Made by a program: the position numbers and the translations under genes
In this document: positions 1-7,861 of the stretch, piece by piece
How the letters are laid out: the number at the start of each line of letters is the position of its first letter
How positions within the stretch are numbered: the stretch's first letter is position 1
Notes under the pieces: model-generated
What the model was told of the DNA's origin: nothing
The model's input: the letters and a program-made list of their open reading frames with translations, nothing else
Database searches by the model: none
Assembly (NCBI RefSeq): GCF_036206005.1
Contig: NZ_CP108143.1
Location: forward strand, 6,911,501-6,975,500
Direction of reading: 5' to 3'
DNA: 64,000 bases
From: Streptomyces sp. NBC_00178
Lineage (GTDB): Bacteria > Actinomycetota > Actinomycetes > Streptomycetales > Streptomycetaceae

Positions 1-307
1 GGTCGGGGCGGGGTGCGCCGGCGTTCGTCGACATGACGCACAGTCCGCCGATCCGTTCCGGGGCCCGGCGCAGCGCCTCGAAGGCGACGATGGCCCCGAG
101 GCTGAGTCCGACCACGACGAACGGCCCGCTCACCGAGGAGAGCAGATCCTCGGCCATGGCGCCGATGTCCGGCTTCGCCGGTTCGACGTGGTGGACCGCG
201 TGCCCCTCGGGGAAGTCGACGCCGGCCCAGAGGGACGCGTCGCACAGCATGCCCGGGACCGTCACCACGGGCAGCGGACCCGACGGCCCGCCGGCGGGGG
301 CGGTCAC
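1..307 (-). CDS. Alpha/beta hydrolase, 3' end beyond the window
   Basis: The first 102 codons of an alpha/beta-fold hydrolase are visible, running off the left edge. The nucleophile elbow GLSLGA places the predicted catalytic serine at residue 69. An oxyanion-hole-type segment (VPGMLCDASLW) lies near residues 17-27. The GTG start overlaps the stop of the upstream bicupin gene in a GTGA arrangement, so the two are very probably translationally coupled and share a pathway. The Asp and His of the triad lie outside the window, so substrate and activity cannot be judged. The fold call is firm; the function is unknown. Confidence 0.8.
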   Translation of the reverse strand, partial: MTAPAGGPSGPLPVVTVPGMLCDASLWAGVDFPEGHAVHHVEPAKPDIGAMAEDLLSSVSGPFVVVGLSLGAIVAFEALRRAPERIGGLCVMSTNAGAPRPD

Positions 308-1527
308 CAGCGGCGCGCTGAGCGGGGCAGCAGCGCGTAGGGCGCGACGTAGCCGTTGTGGTCGATGCCGAACCCGGCGTCGGCGGCGCTCTTCTCGACC
401 TCCTCGTCCCAGTCCAGGCGGACCCGGCCGTCACCGGAGTTCACGACCATGAGGTCACCCCGCCCGTCGCCGACGTTGCGTACGGTCCGCCACGCGTCCT
501 GGGGCACCGAGAGCATGTCGCGCGGGCCCAGCCGAACCGGGACGGGGTCGGTGCGGTTGAGGGTGATCTCCCACAGGCCGTCCTTCACGATCAGCGTCTG
601 TGTCTCACGTTGCCGGTGGAGGGAGATGCCCTGGCCGGGCTCGGCGCGCAGCCAGGCGACGTTGTGCCCGTGAGGGTTGAAGATCCGCGGCTCCTGGTGC
701 AGGTCCTCCGTCATTCCGAACCCGATGACGCAGCTCAGGAGGGCGCCTCCGCCGGGCAGGGCGCTGTCGAGGAACGGCTGCTCGGACCAGACCAGGTCGT
801 CCGCCGACGCCACACGGCGCCGCATCTCATCGGGGCTGTAGTGGCGCAGCCGGTCGATGTGTTCCCGCGCCATCGGCTTCGTGAGTTCCGTCCCGTCGGG
901 GATCTCGTCGCCGGCGACCGTGTCGATGAGTTCGTTGTCGGCGCTGAGGTAGAGGCCGTGGTCCTCCGCCTCGCGCAGGACCGATGGGCCCCAGATGATG
1001 CCGCCGGTGTGGTCCATGCCGAGCACGGTGAACATCCAGCCGTCGTCGGGTCCGGTGTTCGTGAAGCCGCGGAAGATCCAGGTGGGGACGGAGGCGATGT
1101 CACCCGCCCTGAGCAGGTGCTCGCCCTCGGAACCGTCGGCACCCCAGCGCAGCAGGTACTCGCCCTCGGTGCAGACGAACACCTCGGCCGTGTAGTGGAG
1201 ATGGAGGTTGTTGGTGATTCCGTGGGGCATGGCGGCCGCACCGATGTTGTAGCCGTGCGGCAACCGGAGGTTGACGTGCTGCCCGGCCGCCTGCGAGACG
1301 CCGGGCCCGATCATGGCGTAGTTCTCCTTCCGGTCCGACCCCGGTGTGCGGCAGTCGATGAACGCCTGGTTGCAGGAGACGAAGTCGCCGCGGCGGATCG
1401 TGCGGCGCTCCAGCTCTGCGGCCGACACGACCGCATCGGCCGCCTCGGACACGACCGGATCGGACACGACCGGATCGGACACGACCGCATCGGGTCGGAC
1501 TGCATCGGGCACGAGTGCATCGGACAT
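304..1527 (-). CDS. Bicupin protein, possible dioxygenase
   Basis: This 407-residue protein has two cupin domains, roughly residues 90-200 and 270-370. The first has the metal-binding pattern HLHYTAE (HxHxxxE), but the second half-motif ends in FRGFTN, with Arg where the third histidine ligand usually lies. The second cupin has only one clear histidine (SLHRQRE). The layout recalls gentisate dioxygenase-type or related bicupins, but the substrate cannot be read from sequence. The N-terminus is a low-complexity tail built from a 15-bp DNA repeat. A strong AAGGAG six bases before the ATG supports this start, so the tail is probably translated. It forms an operon with the downstream hydrolase and is divergent from a LacI regulator. 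Confidence 0.8.
   Translation of the reverse strand: MSDALVPDAVRPDAVVSDPVVSDPVVSEAADAVVSAAELERRTIRRGDFVSCNQAFIDCRTPGSDRKENYAMIGPGVSQAAGQHVNLRLPHGYNIGAAAMPHGITNNLHLHYTAEVFVCTEGEYLLRWGADGSEGEHLLRAGDIASVPTWIFRGFTNTGPDDGWMFTVLGMDHTGGIIWGPSVLREAEDHGLYLSADNELIDTVAGDEIPDGTELTKPMAREHIDRLRHYSPDEMRRRVASADDLVWSEQPFLDSALPGGGALLSCVIGFGMTEDLHQEPRIFNPHGHNVAWLRAEPGQGISLHRQRETQTLIVKDGLWEITLNRTDPVPVRLGPRDMLSVPQDAWRTVRNVGDGRGDLMVVNSGDGRVRLDWDEEVEKSAADAGFGIDHNGYVAPYALLPRSARRW
1446..1490. repeat. Three tandem 15-bp repeats inside the bicupin 5' end
   Basis: Three consecutive 15-bp units (CGGACACGACCGGAT on the + strand, the third ending GCAT) start at 1446, 1461 and 1476. They encode the VVSDP-type tail of the bicupin. 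Because 15 is a multiple of three, copy-number changes would lengthen or shorten the tail without breaking the frame. Confidence 0.85.
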
Positions 1528-1550
1528 GACGGCTCCTTCGTCTTCGCTTG

Positions 1551-1566
1551 GAATACGTATGCATTC
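1551..1566. promoter_or_regulatory. Candidate LacI-family operator O1
   Basis: The sequence contains the perfect 8-bp palindrome ATACGTAT (1553-1560) inside a looser palindrome GAAT...ATTC. It lies 24 bp upstream of the bicupin start. The same octamer recurs upstream of the divergent LacI gene. A central CG is typical of LacI-family operators. Binding is inferred. Confidence 0.5.
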
Positions 1567-1783
1567 CCATGACAGGTCCTGTCCGGGCGTATGTCAAGGG
1601 GTCGCTCGGGATCGCGTCACGGTGCGGGGTGAGCCGTAGGTGCATCGGCGAAGCGTGAGGGTGAGGATTCACCGAACGTCTCCACCGCCACAACAGGCCG
1701 CCGGTGTCCGGTGATTCGGGAGGGGAAGGTGCGGGGACGCCGCCCGGAGCGTTCGCCCGGCGGCCTCCCCGAAACGGTGCTAC

Positions 1784-1791
1784 ATACGTAT
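1784..1791. promoter_or_regulatory. Candidate LacI-family operator O2, overlapping a -10-like box
   Basis: This is a second ATACGTAT palindrome, 55 bp before the LacI start. It overlaps TATAGT (1789-1794), a plausible -10 hexamer for the regulator's own promoter. Its centre is 231 bp from that of O1, about 22 helical turns, which would suit looping or separate autoregulation. Confidence 0.45.
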
Positions 1792-1845
1792 AGTGGTGCC
1801 GGAGTGCCGCAGTGCGTTGTCCGTGCGGCGGCGAGGAGAGGGCGG

Positions 1846-2841
1846 ATGTCGATCACGAGTCACGACGTGGCCAGGCTGGCAGGCGTGTCCCAGCCCACGG
1901 TCTCCCGCGCCCTGCGCGACGATCCCCGGGTGTCCGCCGCGACCCGTGAGAAGGTCCGGCAGGCCGCGCAGGCGCTGAACTACGTGCCCAGCGAGGCCGG
2001 CCGTACGCTCTCCACCCGGTCCACCCGGCGCATCGGGGTGATCGTGACCGACCTGACGAATCCGTTCTACCCGCACGTCGTCGCGCCCCTGCACGACGAA
2101 CTGCAGCGTCTCGGCTACCGCATGATGCTCCTCACCGAACGCTCGGACGAGGCGGTCGCCGAGGAGAAGCTCCTCGACCAGTCCCTGGACGGCGTGGTGC
2201 TCGCCACGGCCACCACCGATTCCCGGCTGCCCGCCCAGCTCGACCGCCGGAACATGCCGTACGTCTTCCTCAACCGCGACATGGGCGGGAGCGGCGACTA
2301 CGCCTCCGTCGTCGACAACGAGGGAGGGGGCCGCCAGGTCGCCGACGTGCTCATCGGGCTCGGACACCGGCGGATCGCCGGGATCTTCGGTGCGGCCAAC
2401 ACGACGACGGGGCGTGAGCGCGAGATGGGCTTCCGGCTCGCCCTCGCGGACGCGGGTGTGGGACTGCCCGCCGACCGCGTGGTGCGGGGCGCCTTCGAGT
2501 ACGAGACCGGCTACCGGGCCCTGCCCACCCTCCTCGACGCGGCCGAGACCCCCACCGCCGTCTTCTGCGGCAACGACGTGGTGGCCATCGGCGTACTGAA
2601 CGCGGCCCTCGCGGCAGGACTCCGGGTCCCCGACGACCTGACCGTGATCGGCTTCGACGACCTCCCCATGGCGGCATGGGAGGTCTTCCGGCTGACCACG
2701 GTGCGGCACGATCTCGGAGAGCTCTCCCGTCAGGCGGCGCGGCTCCTCGTCCGGCGCATCGACGGCCAGGCAGACCCCTCAGGTGAACGCCTCGTCCTGC
2801 CCACCGAGTTCGTGCCCCGGGCCACGCACGCGCGCTGCTGA
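1846..2841 (+). CDS. LacI-family transcriptional regulator
   Basis: A 331-residue LacI/GalR regulator. The N-terminal HTH (DVARLAGVSQPTVSRAL, about residues 6-22) is followed by the hinge helix and a periplasmic-binding-protein-like ligand domain (IGVIVTDLTNPFYP; later FCGNDVVAIGVLNA and IGFDDLPMAAWE). I chose the ATG at 1846, with GGAG upstream, because the HTH begins directly after it; a longer in-frame start at 1711 would put candidate operator O2 inside the coding region. It is divergent from the bicupin/hydrolase operon and probably represses it in response to a small carbon substrate. Confidence 0.92.
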   Translation: MSITSHDVARLAGVSQPTVSRALRDDPRVSAATREKVRQAAQALNYVPSEAGRTLSTRSTRRIGVIVTDLTNPFYPHVVAPLHDELQRLGYRMMLLTERSDEAVAEEKLLDQSLDGVVLATATTDSRLPAQLDRRNMPYVFLNRDMGGSGDYASVVDNEGGGRQVADVLIGLGHRRIAGIFGAANTTTGREREMGFRLALADAGVGLPADRVVRGAFEYETGYRALPTLLDAAETPTAVFCGNDVVAIGVLNAALAAGLRVPDDLTVIGFDDLPMAAWEVFRLTTVRHDLGELSRQAARLLVRRIDGQADPSGERLVLPTEFVPRATHARC

Positions 2842-2881
2842 TCAAAGCCCTCGTGGGAGGACGGCGGGACATCGGGGAGCG

Positions 2882-3256
2882 TCACCGCATCAGCGTCTCG
2901 AACCCCGCATCGTCGCAGTACGTCACGACGCGGCCCTCCGCCTCCGAGTCGCCGTGGTGCATCGCGGCAGCCGTCGCCTCGCCCAGCGTGCGGCCTCCGC
3001 CGACGGGTTCGTCCTTGAGCGCGCGCATCGCGAGGAAGGCGTCCTGGGCGGTGGCCTCCACCTCTTCGAACCCTGATGCCGCCGGATCCTCCGTGTCCTC
3101 CGCGTTGCGCGCCCTCTGCCAAGTCCCCAACTGCGTGCAGTAGCTCTTCCGCTGCTCGGTCAGCCACTGCGCGTCGCCGGCCGCGGACGAGGAACACCCC
3201 GCCCCCGTCGCCACCAGAGCCAGAGCCGTGACCAACGCTCCGAACGCCCGCGCCAT
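2882..3256 (-). CDS. Small secreted lipoprotein of unknown function
   Basis: A 124-residue protein with a classical lipoprotein signal: a charged N-terminus, a hydrophobic core (FGALVTALALVATGAG) and a lipobox-like Gly-Ala-Gly-Cys, with Cys21 as the predicted lipidated residue. Two further cysteines (in YCTQL and YCDDAG) could form a disulfide outside the cell. AGGGG before the ATG supports the start. I do not recognise the mature domain. It converges on the LacI gene and lies downstream of the glpFK terminator, so it is probably its own unit. Confidence 0.7.
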   Translation of the reverse strand: MARAFGALVTALALVATGAGCSSSAAGDAQWLTEQRKSYCTQLGTWQRARNAEDTEDPAASGFEEVEATAQDAFLAMRALKDEPVGGGRTLGEATAAAMHHGDSEAEGRVVTYCDDAGFETLMR

Positions 3257-3361
3257 TTCGCCCCTGACTGTCACGTATTCCGCCCGACGCAGTCGTCCGC
3301 GGTCCGGCAGGAGCGTACTCCCTGCGCGCCCGTCCGGGGCAGCGCCCATCGGCACGCACGG

Positions 3362-3395
3362 GGGCCGGCCGGCATCCGCTGATGCCGGCCGGCCC
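3362..3395 (-). terminator. Strong hairpin after glpK
   Basis: A perfect 15-bp stem (GGGCCGGCCGGCATC with its complement) closes a 4-nt loop (3377-3380). It lies 58 bp beyond the glpK stop and about 105 bp before the lipoprotein start. There is no U-run, as is usual for Streptomyces terminators. Confidence 0.75.
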
Positions 3396-3452
3396 GTCGT
3401 CGTCACGAGGGACCCGCGCGGGCCGCCCCGATGTCCGCACGACCCGAAGAGG

Positions 3453-4970
3453 TCAGGGGACCTTCACCCAGTCGAGGGTGCGCTCCACGGCCTTCTTCCA
3501 GCCGGCGTACCCTTCCGCGCGCTGCTCCTCGGACCACTCGGGCGACCAGCGCTTGGACTCGGCCCAGTGCGTGCGCAGTTCGTCCGTGTTCTGCCAGAAG
3601 CCCGTGGCGAGCCCCGCGGCGTAGGCCGCGCCCAGCGCGGTCGTCTCCGCGACCACGGGACGGCTGACCGGGACGCCGAGCACGTCGGACTGGATCTGCA
3701 TGCAGAGGTCGTTGGCCGTGACACCGCCGTCGACCTTGAGCACGTCGAGGTGGACACCGGAGTCCTGCTCCATGGCCTCGACCACGTCGCGGCTCTGGTA
3801 GCAGATGGCTTCCAGGGTCGCCCGTGCAAGGTGCGCGTTGTCGTTGTAGCGGGCAAGCCCGACGATCGCTCCTCGGGCGTCCGAGCGCCAGTAGGGCGCG
3901 AAGAGACCCGAGAACGCGGGGACGAAGTACATCCCGCCGTTGTCCTCGACGGTGCGCGCCAGTTCCTCGCTCTCCGGCGCGGTCTTGATGATCTTCATCT
4001 GGTCGCGCAGCCACTGCACCGCGGAGCCGGTGACCGCGATGGAGCCCTCCAGCGCGTACACCACCGGTTCGTCACCGAACTGGTAGGCCACCGTCGTGAG
4101 CAGCCCGTGCTGGGAGCGGACCAGCTCGTGACCGGTGTTGAGCACGAGGAAGTTGCCCGTGCCGTAAGTGTTCTTGGCCTCGCCGGGCGAGAAGCAGACC
4201 TGTCCGACGGTGGCCGCCTGCTGGTCGCCGAGGACGCCGCCGATGGGGATGGCGGCCCGCAGCGGCCGCGACGTGCGGGTCGCCCCGTACGCCTCCGGAT
4301 GCGACGAGGGATTGATCTTGGGCAGCATGCTCCGGGGGATGCCGAAGAATCCCAGGAGCTCGTCGTCCCAGTCGAGGGTCTCCAGGTCCATCAGCATGGT
4401 GCGGCTCGCGTTGGTCACGTCGGTGGCGTGGATGCCGCCGTCGGGACCACCCGTCAGGTTCCACAGGACCCAGGCGTCGGTGTTGCCGAACACGGCGTGA
4501 CCGGCCTCGGCCGCCTCCCGTACGCCGTCGACGTTCTCCAGGATCCACTGGATCTTTCCGCCGGAGAAGTACGTCGCCGGCGGGAGGCCGGCCTTGCGGC
4601 GGATGACGTCGCCCTTGCCGGAGCGATCGAGGTTCGCCGCGATGACGTCCGTACGCGTGTCCTGCCACACGATGGCGTTGTAGTAGGGCCGCCCGTTGCG
4701 GCGGTCCCACACCACCGTGGTCTCGCGCTGGTTGGTGATCCCGATGGCCGCCAGGTCGGTCGGCGACAGGCCGCCGTACCGGAGGGCGTTCTGGATCACC
4801 GAGTTGGTGCGTTCCCAGATCTCCACGGGATCGTGTTCCACCCAGCCCGAGCGAGGGAGGATCTGGGCGTGTTCGAGCTGGTGCTTGGCGACCTCGTTGC
4901 CGCCGTGATCGAAGATCATGAATCGGGTGCTGGTGGTGCCTTGGTCCACCGCGCCGATGAAGTCCGCCAT
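3453..4970 (-). CDS. glpK: Glycerol kinase
   Basis: A 505-residue FGGY-family kinase that phosphorylates glycerol to sn-glycerol-3-phosphate in the cytoplasm. The phosphate-loop segment DQGTTSTRFMIFD lies at residues 9-21. Family signatures EHDPVEIW, TNQRETTVVWDRR and the C-terminal KVDGGVTANDL are present, and the length is full. It begins 27 bp after glpF, so the two form a facilitator-kinase operon. glpD and an obvious GylR regulator are not in the window; a 9-bp inverted repeat upstream of glpF is the candidate control site. Confidence 0.97.
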   Translation of the reverse strand: MADFIGAVDQGTTSTRFMIFDHGGNEVAKHQLEHAQILPRSGWVEHDPVEIWERTNSVIQNALRYGGLSPTDLAAIGITNQRETTVVWDRRNGRPYYNAIVWQDTRTDVIAANLDRSGKGDVIRRKAGLPPATYFSGGKIQWILENVDGVREAAEAGHAVFGNTDAWVLWNLTGGPDGGIHATDVTNASRTMLMDLETLDWDDELLGFFGIPRSMLPKINPSSHPEAYGATRTSRPLRAAIPIGGVLGDQQAATVGQVCFSPGEAKNTYGTGNFLVLNTGHELVRSQHGLLTTVAYQFGDEPVVYALEGSIAVTGSAVQWLRDQMKIIKTAPESEELARTVEDNGGMYFVPAFSGLFAPYWRSDARGAIVGLARYNDNAHLARATLEAICYQSRDVVEAMEQDSGVHLDVLKVDGGVTANDLCMQIQSDVLGVPVSRPVVAETTALGAAYAAGLATGFWQNTDELRTHWAESKRWSPEWSEEQRAEGYAGWKKAVERTLDWVKVP

Positions 4971-4997
4971 GATGTCCTACCTCTCCTGCCGGTGCTG

Positions 4998-5843
4998 TCA
5001 GTCCTGGGGTGCCGGGACGCGTCCCGGCGGCTCGGGTTCGGCGACCGGCAGGAATCGGCCGATGAAGCCCTTGTACAACCCTCCGCCGAGCAGGGCACCG
5101 ACCACCGGGCCCGCGATGGGGACCCAGAAGTAGAGATTCCCGTACTGATCCCGCCAGGCTCCGTCGTAACCGGTGATGAAGCTCGCGAGCCGGGGGCCGA
5201 AGTCACGGGCGGGGTTGATCGCGTATCCCGCGTTGGTTCCCCAGGCCATGCCGATCGCCACTACGACCAGGCCGATGATGAACGGGGCCAGGTTCGCGCC
5301 GGGCGGTGTGTTCAGCATGTCCGTGATGGCCATGACCAGCAGCAGCAGGATGGCCGTGCCGATGACCTGGTCGCGGAACGCGCCCCACTCGTGCACGGGC
5401 AGAGCGGTGTTGCCGTTGGCGGGCAGGGTGGAGAAGACGATCTGCGTCTTCTCGGTGTGCCCGGGGTCGGCCTTCGCCAGTGCCTCGGTGTAGTTCCAGC
5501 GGACGAGGAGGGCTGCCACGAAGGCGCCGGCCGTCTGGGCCAGCGCGTAAGGAGCGACCTTCTTCCAGGGGAACCCCCTGAACGTCGCAAGGGCGATGGT
5601 CAGGGCGGGGTTGAGATGAGCACCGCTCAGCCGGGCCGCCACGTAGACGCCCAAGGTGACTCCCAGCCCCCACGCCCAGGAGATGCTGTCGTGGTTCCCG
5701 AGCCCGCCGGGCGGATCGGTCAGGGCGCCGCCCGCCACCACTTGGGCCACCACGCCGCACCCGAAGAGGATGAGGATCAAGGTGCCCGCGAACTCGGCCG
5801 ACAGTTCGCCGACCAGTCCGAGTTTCTTCCCTCGCTCAGCCAT
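4998..5843 (-). CDS. glpF: Glycerol facilitator, MIP/aquaporin family
   Basis: A 281-residue membrane channel with both half-helix NPA motifs: HLNPALT in the N-terminal half and INPARDFGPR in the C-terminal half. The aspartate after the second NPA (NPARD) is the hallmark of glycerol-conducting aquaglyceroporins rather than water-only channels. Six membrane segments are visible. It is the first gene of the glpFK operon and would let glycerol in for trapping by GlpK. Confidence 0.95.
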   Translation of the reverse strand: MAERGKKLGLVGELSAEFAGTLILILFGCGVVAQVVAGGALTDPPGGLGNHDSISWAWGLGVTLGVYVAARLSGAHLNPALTIALATFRGFPWKKVAPYALAQTAGAFVAALLVRWNYTEALAKADPGHTEKTQIVFSTLPANGNTALPVHEWGAFRDQVIGTAILLLLVMAITDMLNTPPGANLAPFIIGLVVVAIGMAWGTNAGYAINPARDFGPRLASFITGYDGAWRDQYGNLYFWVPIAGPVVGALLGGGLYKGFIGRFLPVAEPEPPGRVPAPQD

Positions 5844-5906
5844 GGAAGCTCGCCCTCCGCCGGCTGGACCGGCCGTCGATTATGTGAGCAGTGTCAGCAG
5901 GCTAAG

Positions 5907-5942
5907 ACGGTTCGCGGAAGTGCGCATATCAGGGCGAACCGT
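5907..5942. promoter_or_regulatory. Inverted repeat upstream of glpF, candidate operator
   Basis: ACGGTTCGC (5907-5915) and its exact complement GCGAACCGT (5934-5942) are separated by 18 bp, about 64-99 bp upstream of the glpF start. The spacing suits two half-sites on one face of the helix, as for IclR/GylR-type or similar dimeric regulators. No regulator gene is adjacent, so the binder is unknown. Confidence 0.5.
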
Positions 5943-6160
5943 CCGTCAGGTTCAGGCGCGCCGCACGTATCGGGGTGAGGAACCGTTGCGGGCGTCGGTG
6001 TGCCGGGCGGCCTGGGGCGGCTGCGCGGGGTGCGCACGGCCATCACCCGTGGGTGGGTGTGCTGCCCCGATCGGGTGAGAGGGCCCGTCCCTCGGCCCCG
6101 GGGGCCGGTCGAGTGGGGTGGTGAGGGCGGCGTGCGGTCGCCGGTGCCCGCCCGCCCGGC

Positions 6161-6202
6161 GGGCGAGGCCGCGGCCCCGGTGGGCGAGGCCGCGGCCCCG
6201 GT
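6161..6202. repeat. Tandem 21-bp duplication in intergenic DNA
   Basis: Two exact copies of a 21-bp GC-only-rich unit (6161-6181 and 6182-6202) sit in the roughly 500-bp gap between glpF and the toxin-antitoxin-like pair. A third partial copy (GGGCG) follows. No gene is supported elsewhere in this gap. Confidence 0.85.
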
Positions 6203-6359
6203 GGGCGGACCGGGCGTCGAAGTGTGCCCGGGCCACTTCGGGTGGCCGGTGAACGTGCACGGGAGAGCGTGGCGTTCACCGGTTCGTGCGTACCGGGGAC
6301 CGGGCCCGGACACCGGCGCTACCGTGAGGAGAACGCCGTACACACGCCTGGAGTCCTCG

Positions 6360-6590
6360 ATGAGCGATCAGCCCGTCCCCGACGCGGTCCGCGCGCAGTT
6401 GGAGCCCTCGGCCGCCGACGCGGTCCGGGCCTACGCGGCGAAGACCCGCGCGGACGCCGACCGCCTCGCCGCCGTCCTGGAGGACATCGCGGCCAACGGC
6501 CTGCCGCCCGTCGACGCGTGCACACCGTGGGAGGATCTCCGCGACGCACGCCTCGCCCACCTGGCCGCCCAGCGTCCCGCGGTGGCCTGA
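6360..6590 (+). CDS. Small acidic antitoxin-like protein
   Basis: A 76-residue acidic, alanine-rich helical protein. Its stop overlaps the start of the next gene (TGATG), the arrangement expected for a type II antitoxin preceding its toxin. A helical C-terminal segment with the sequence PPVDACTPWEDLRDARLAHLA could be the toxin-binding region. No DNA-binding motif is clear. The antitoxin call rests mainly on size, order and overlap with the RelE/ParE-like partner. Confidence 0.6.
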   Translation: MSDQPVPDAVRAQLEPSAADAVRAYAAKTRADADRLAAVLEDIAANGLPPVDACTPWEDLRDARLAHLAAQRPAVA

Positions 6591-6847
6591 TGGCGTCGAT
6601 GCGGGCCCGCATCGCCTTCAGCGACTCGGCGGCCAAGCAACTCGAAGAGCTCTCGGAGAGTGCGGTGCACGCACTGGACCGCACCCTCGTCGTCATCAGC
6701 GTCGACCCGGACATCGGCGAGCCGATCCCCGGCACCGGTGCCGAGCCGCCCCTGCGCCAGTACGCCGACGCGATCGAAGAGGTGCGGGTCCTGTACTTCG
6801 TCACAGCACTGCGGACAGTGGTCGTCGTCGCCTACATCGAGGCCTGA
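6590..6847 (+). CDS. RelE/ParE-like toxin candidate
   Basis: An 85-residue protein. Its C-terminus (EEVRVLYFVTALRTVVVVAYIEA) has the Arg-Val-Leu-Tyr and beta-strand pattern of RelE/ParE-fold toxins, and the N-terminus RIAFSDSAAKQLEEL resembles their first strand and helix. The start overlaps the upstream stop by one base, implying coupling; an alternative ATG lies three codons in. Whether it acts on ribosome-bound mRNA or gyrase cannot be told, and the catalytic residues of characterised RelE are not clearly conserved. Confidence 0.6.
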   Translation: MASMRARIAFSDSAAKQLEELSESAVHALDRTLVVISVDPDIGEPIPGTGAEPPLRQYADAIEEVRVLYFVTALRTVVVVAYIEA

Positions 6848-6961
6848 CCCGGGAGCCTGGCGGAGCGCGCGCAGGGAGCTCGCCGCAGAACCGCTCCGGG
6901 CATCCCGTGATCCACGCCGATGCGGACGGAAGCTGTCCTATTGCCCTCGTACGGTCGGCCC

Positions 6962-7816
6962 ATGACTCAGACGCGGAAAGTTCTCGTCACCGGTGCGACC
7001 GGCACGGTGGGACGGCAGGTCGTCGCCGAACTCCTCGCCCACGGGCACGTGGTGCGCGCTCTCAGCCGGAATCCGGACGCGGCCTCCCTCCCCGCGGGTG
7101 TGGAGGTCGTCCGGGGCGACCTGACCGATCCCGACAGCGTGGCCCCCGCCCTGGACGGCGTCACGGGCCTTCACCTCGTCACCTTCGGCGGACCGTACTT
7201 CACCCCGCTCGAAACCGGACCGCGGCTGCTGGAACTCGCCCGCGCCGCCGGCGTCGCCCGTGTCACCGTGCTGCACGGCGGCGGACCCTCCCTGGTCGAA
7301 GACGCGGTGCGCGCCCAGGGAGGCATGGCCTGGACCGTGCTCATGCCGGTCGAGTTCATGGCCAACGCCCTGGAGTGGGCGGGCGGCATCAGGGATTCGG
7401 ACGCCGTACGGGAACCGTTCGTCTCCCGGCTCAGTGCCATGGTCCACGAGGGTGACATCGGTGCCGTCGCGGCCGTCGCCCTCACCGAGGACGGGCACGC
7501 CGGACAGGAGTACGTGCTCACCGGCCCTCAGCTGCTGACCGTGGGGGACAAGGTCGCCGTCCTCGCCGCCGCGCGAGGGCGGGAGATCGCCCTGACCGAG
7601 CTCACCGAGGACCAGGCGGTGGCACGCTGGCGGGCCGCGGGCCTGCCCGAGCAGGTCATCGGCTTTCTGATCGAGGCGTACGGGAACACTCCGGCGGTGG
7701 GCCGTACCGTCGTCGACACCGTGGAGAAGGTGACCGGGCTGCCCGCGCGCGGGTTCGACCGCTGGGCCGAGGAGCACGTCGCCGCGTTCCGCGCCGCCCC
7801 CGTGGCCGCGGTGTAG
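6962..7816 (+). CDS. NmrA-like NAD(P)-binding protein
   Basis: A 284-residue atypical short-chain dehydrogenase/NmrA-family protein. The dinucleotide-binding motif GATGTVGRQV lies near residue 10, followed by RALSRNPDAASL, a pattern typical of NADP-preferring members, and the VEVVRGDLTDPDSV segment. There is no YxxxK active site, consistent with NmrA-like sensors or quinone/sugar reductases. The start ATG follows directly after a plausible promoter region and fits the Rossmann motif. The substrate is unknown and it appears to stand alone. Confidence 0.85.
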   Translation: MTQTRKVLVTGATGTVGRQVVAELLAHGHVVRALSRNPDAASLPAGVEVVRGDLTDPDSVAPALDGVTGLHLVTFGGPYFTPLETGPRLLELARAAGVARVTVLHGGGPSLVEDAVRAQGGMAWTVLMPVEFMANALEWAGGIRDSDAVREPFVSRLSAMVHEGDIGAVAAVALTEDGHAGQEYVLTGPQLLTVGDKVAVLAAARGREIALTELTEDQAVARWRAAGLPEQVIGFLIEAYGNTPAVGRTVVDTVEKVTGLPARGFDRWAEEHVAAFRAAPVAAV

Positions 7817-7861
7817 GAGGACGCGTGCGGAGGGCGGGCGCGCGCCACGGCGCGCCCCTCC

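Noticed and set aside
3228..5978. 916-codon plus-strand frame across glpK and glpF
   Set aside because: It is antisense to two certain genes and has no recognisable domain.
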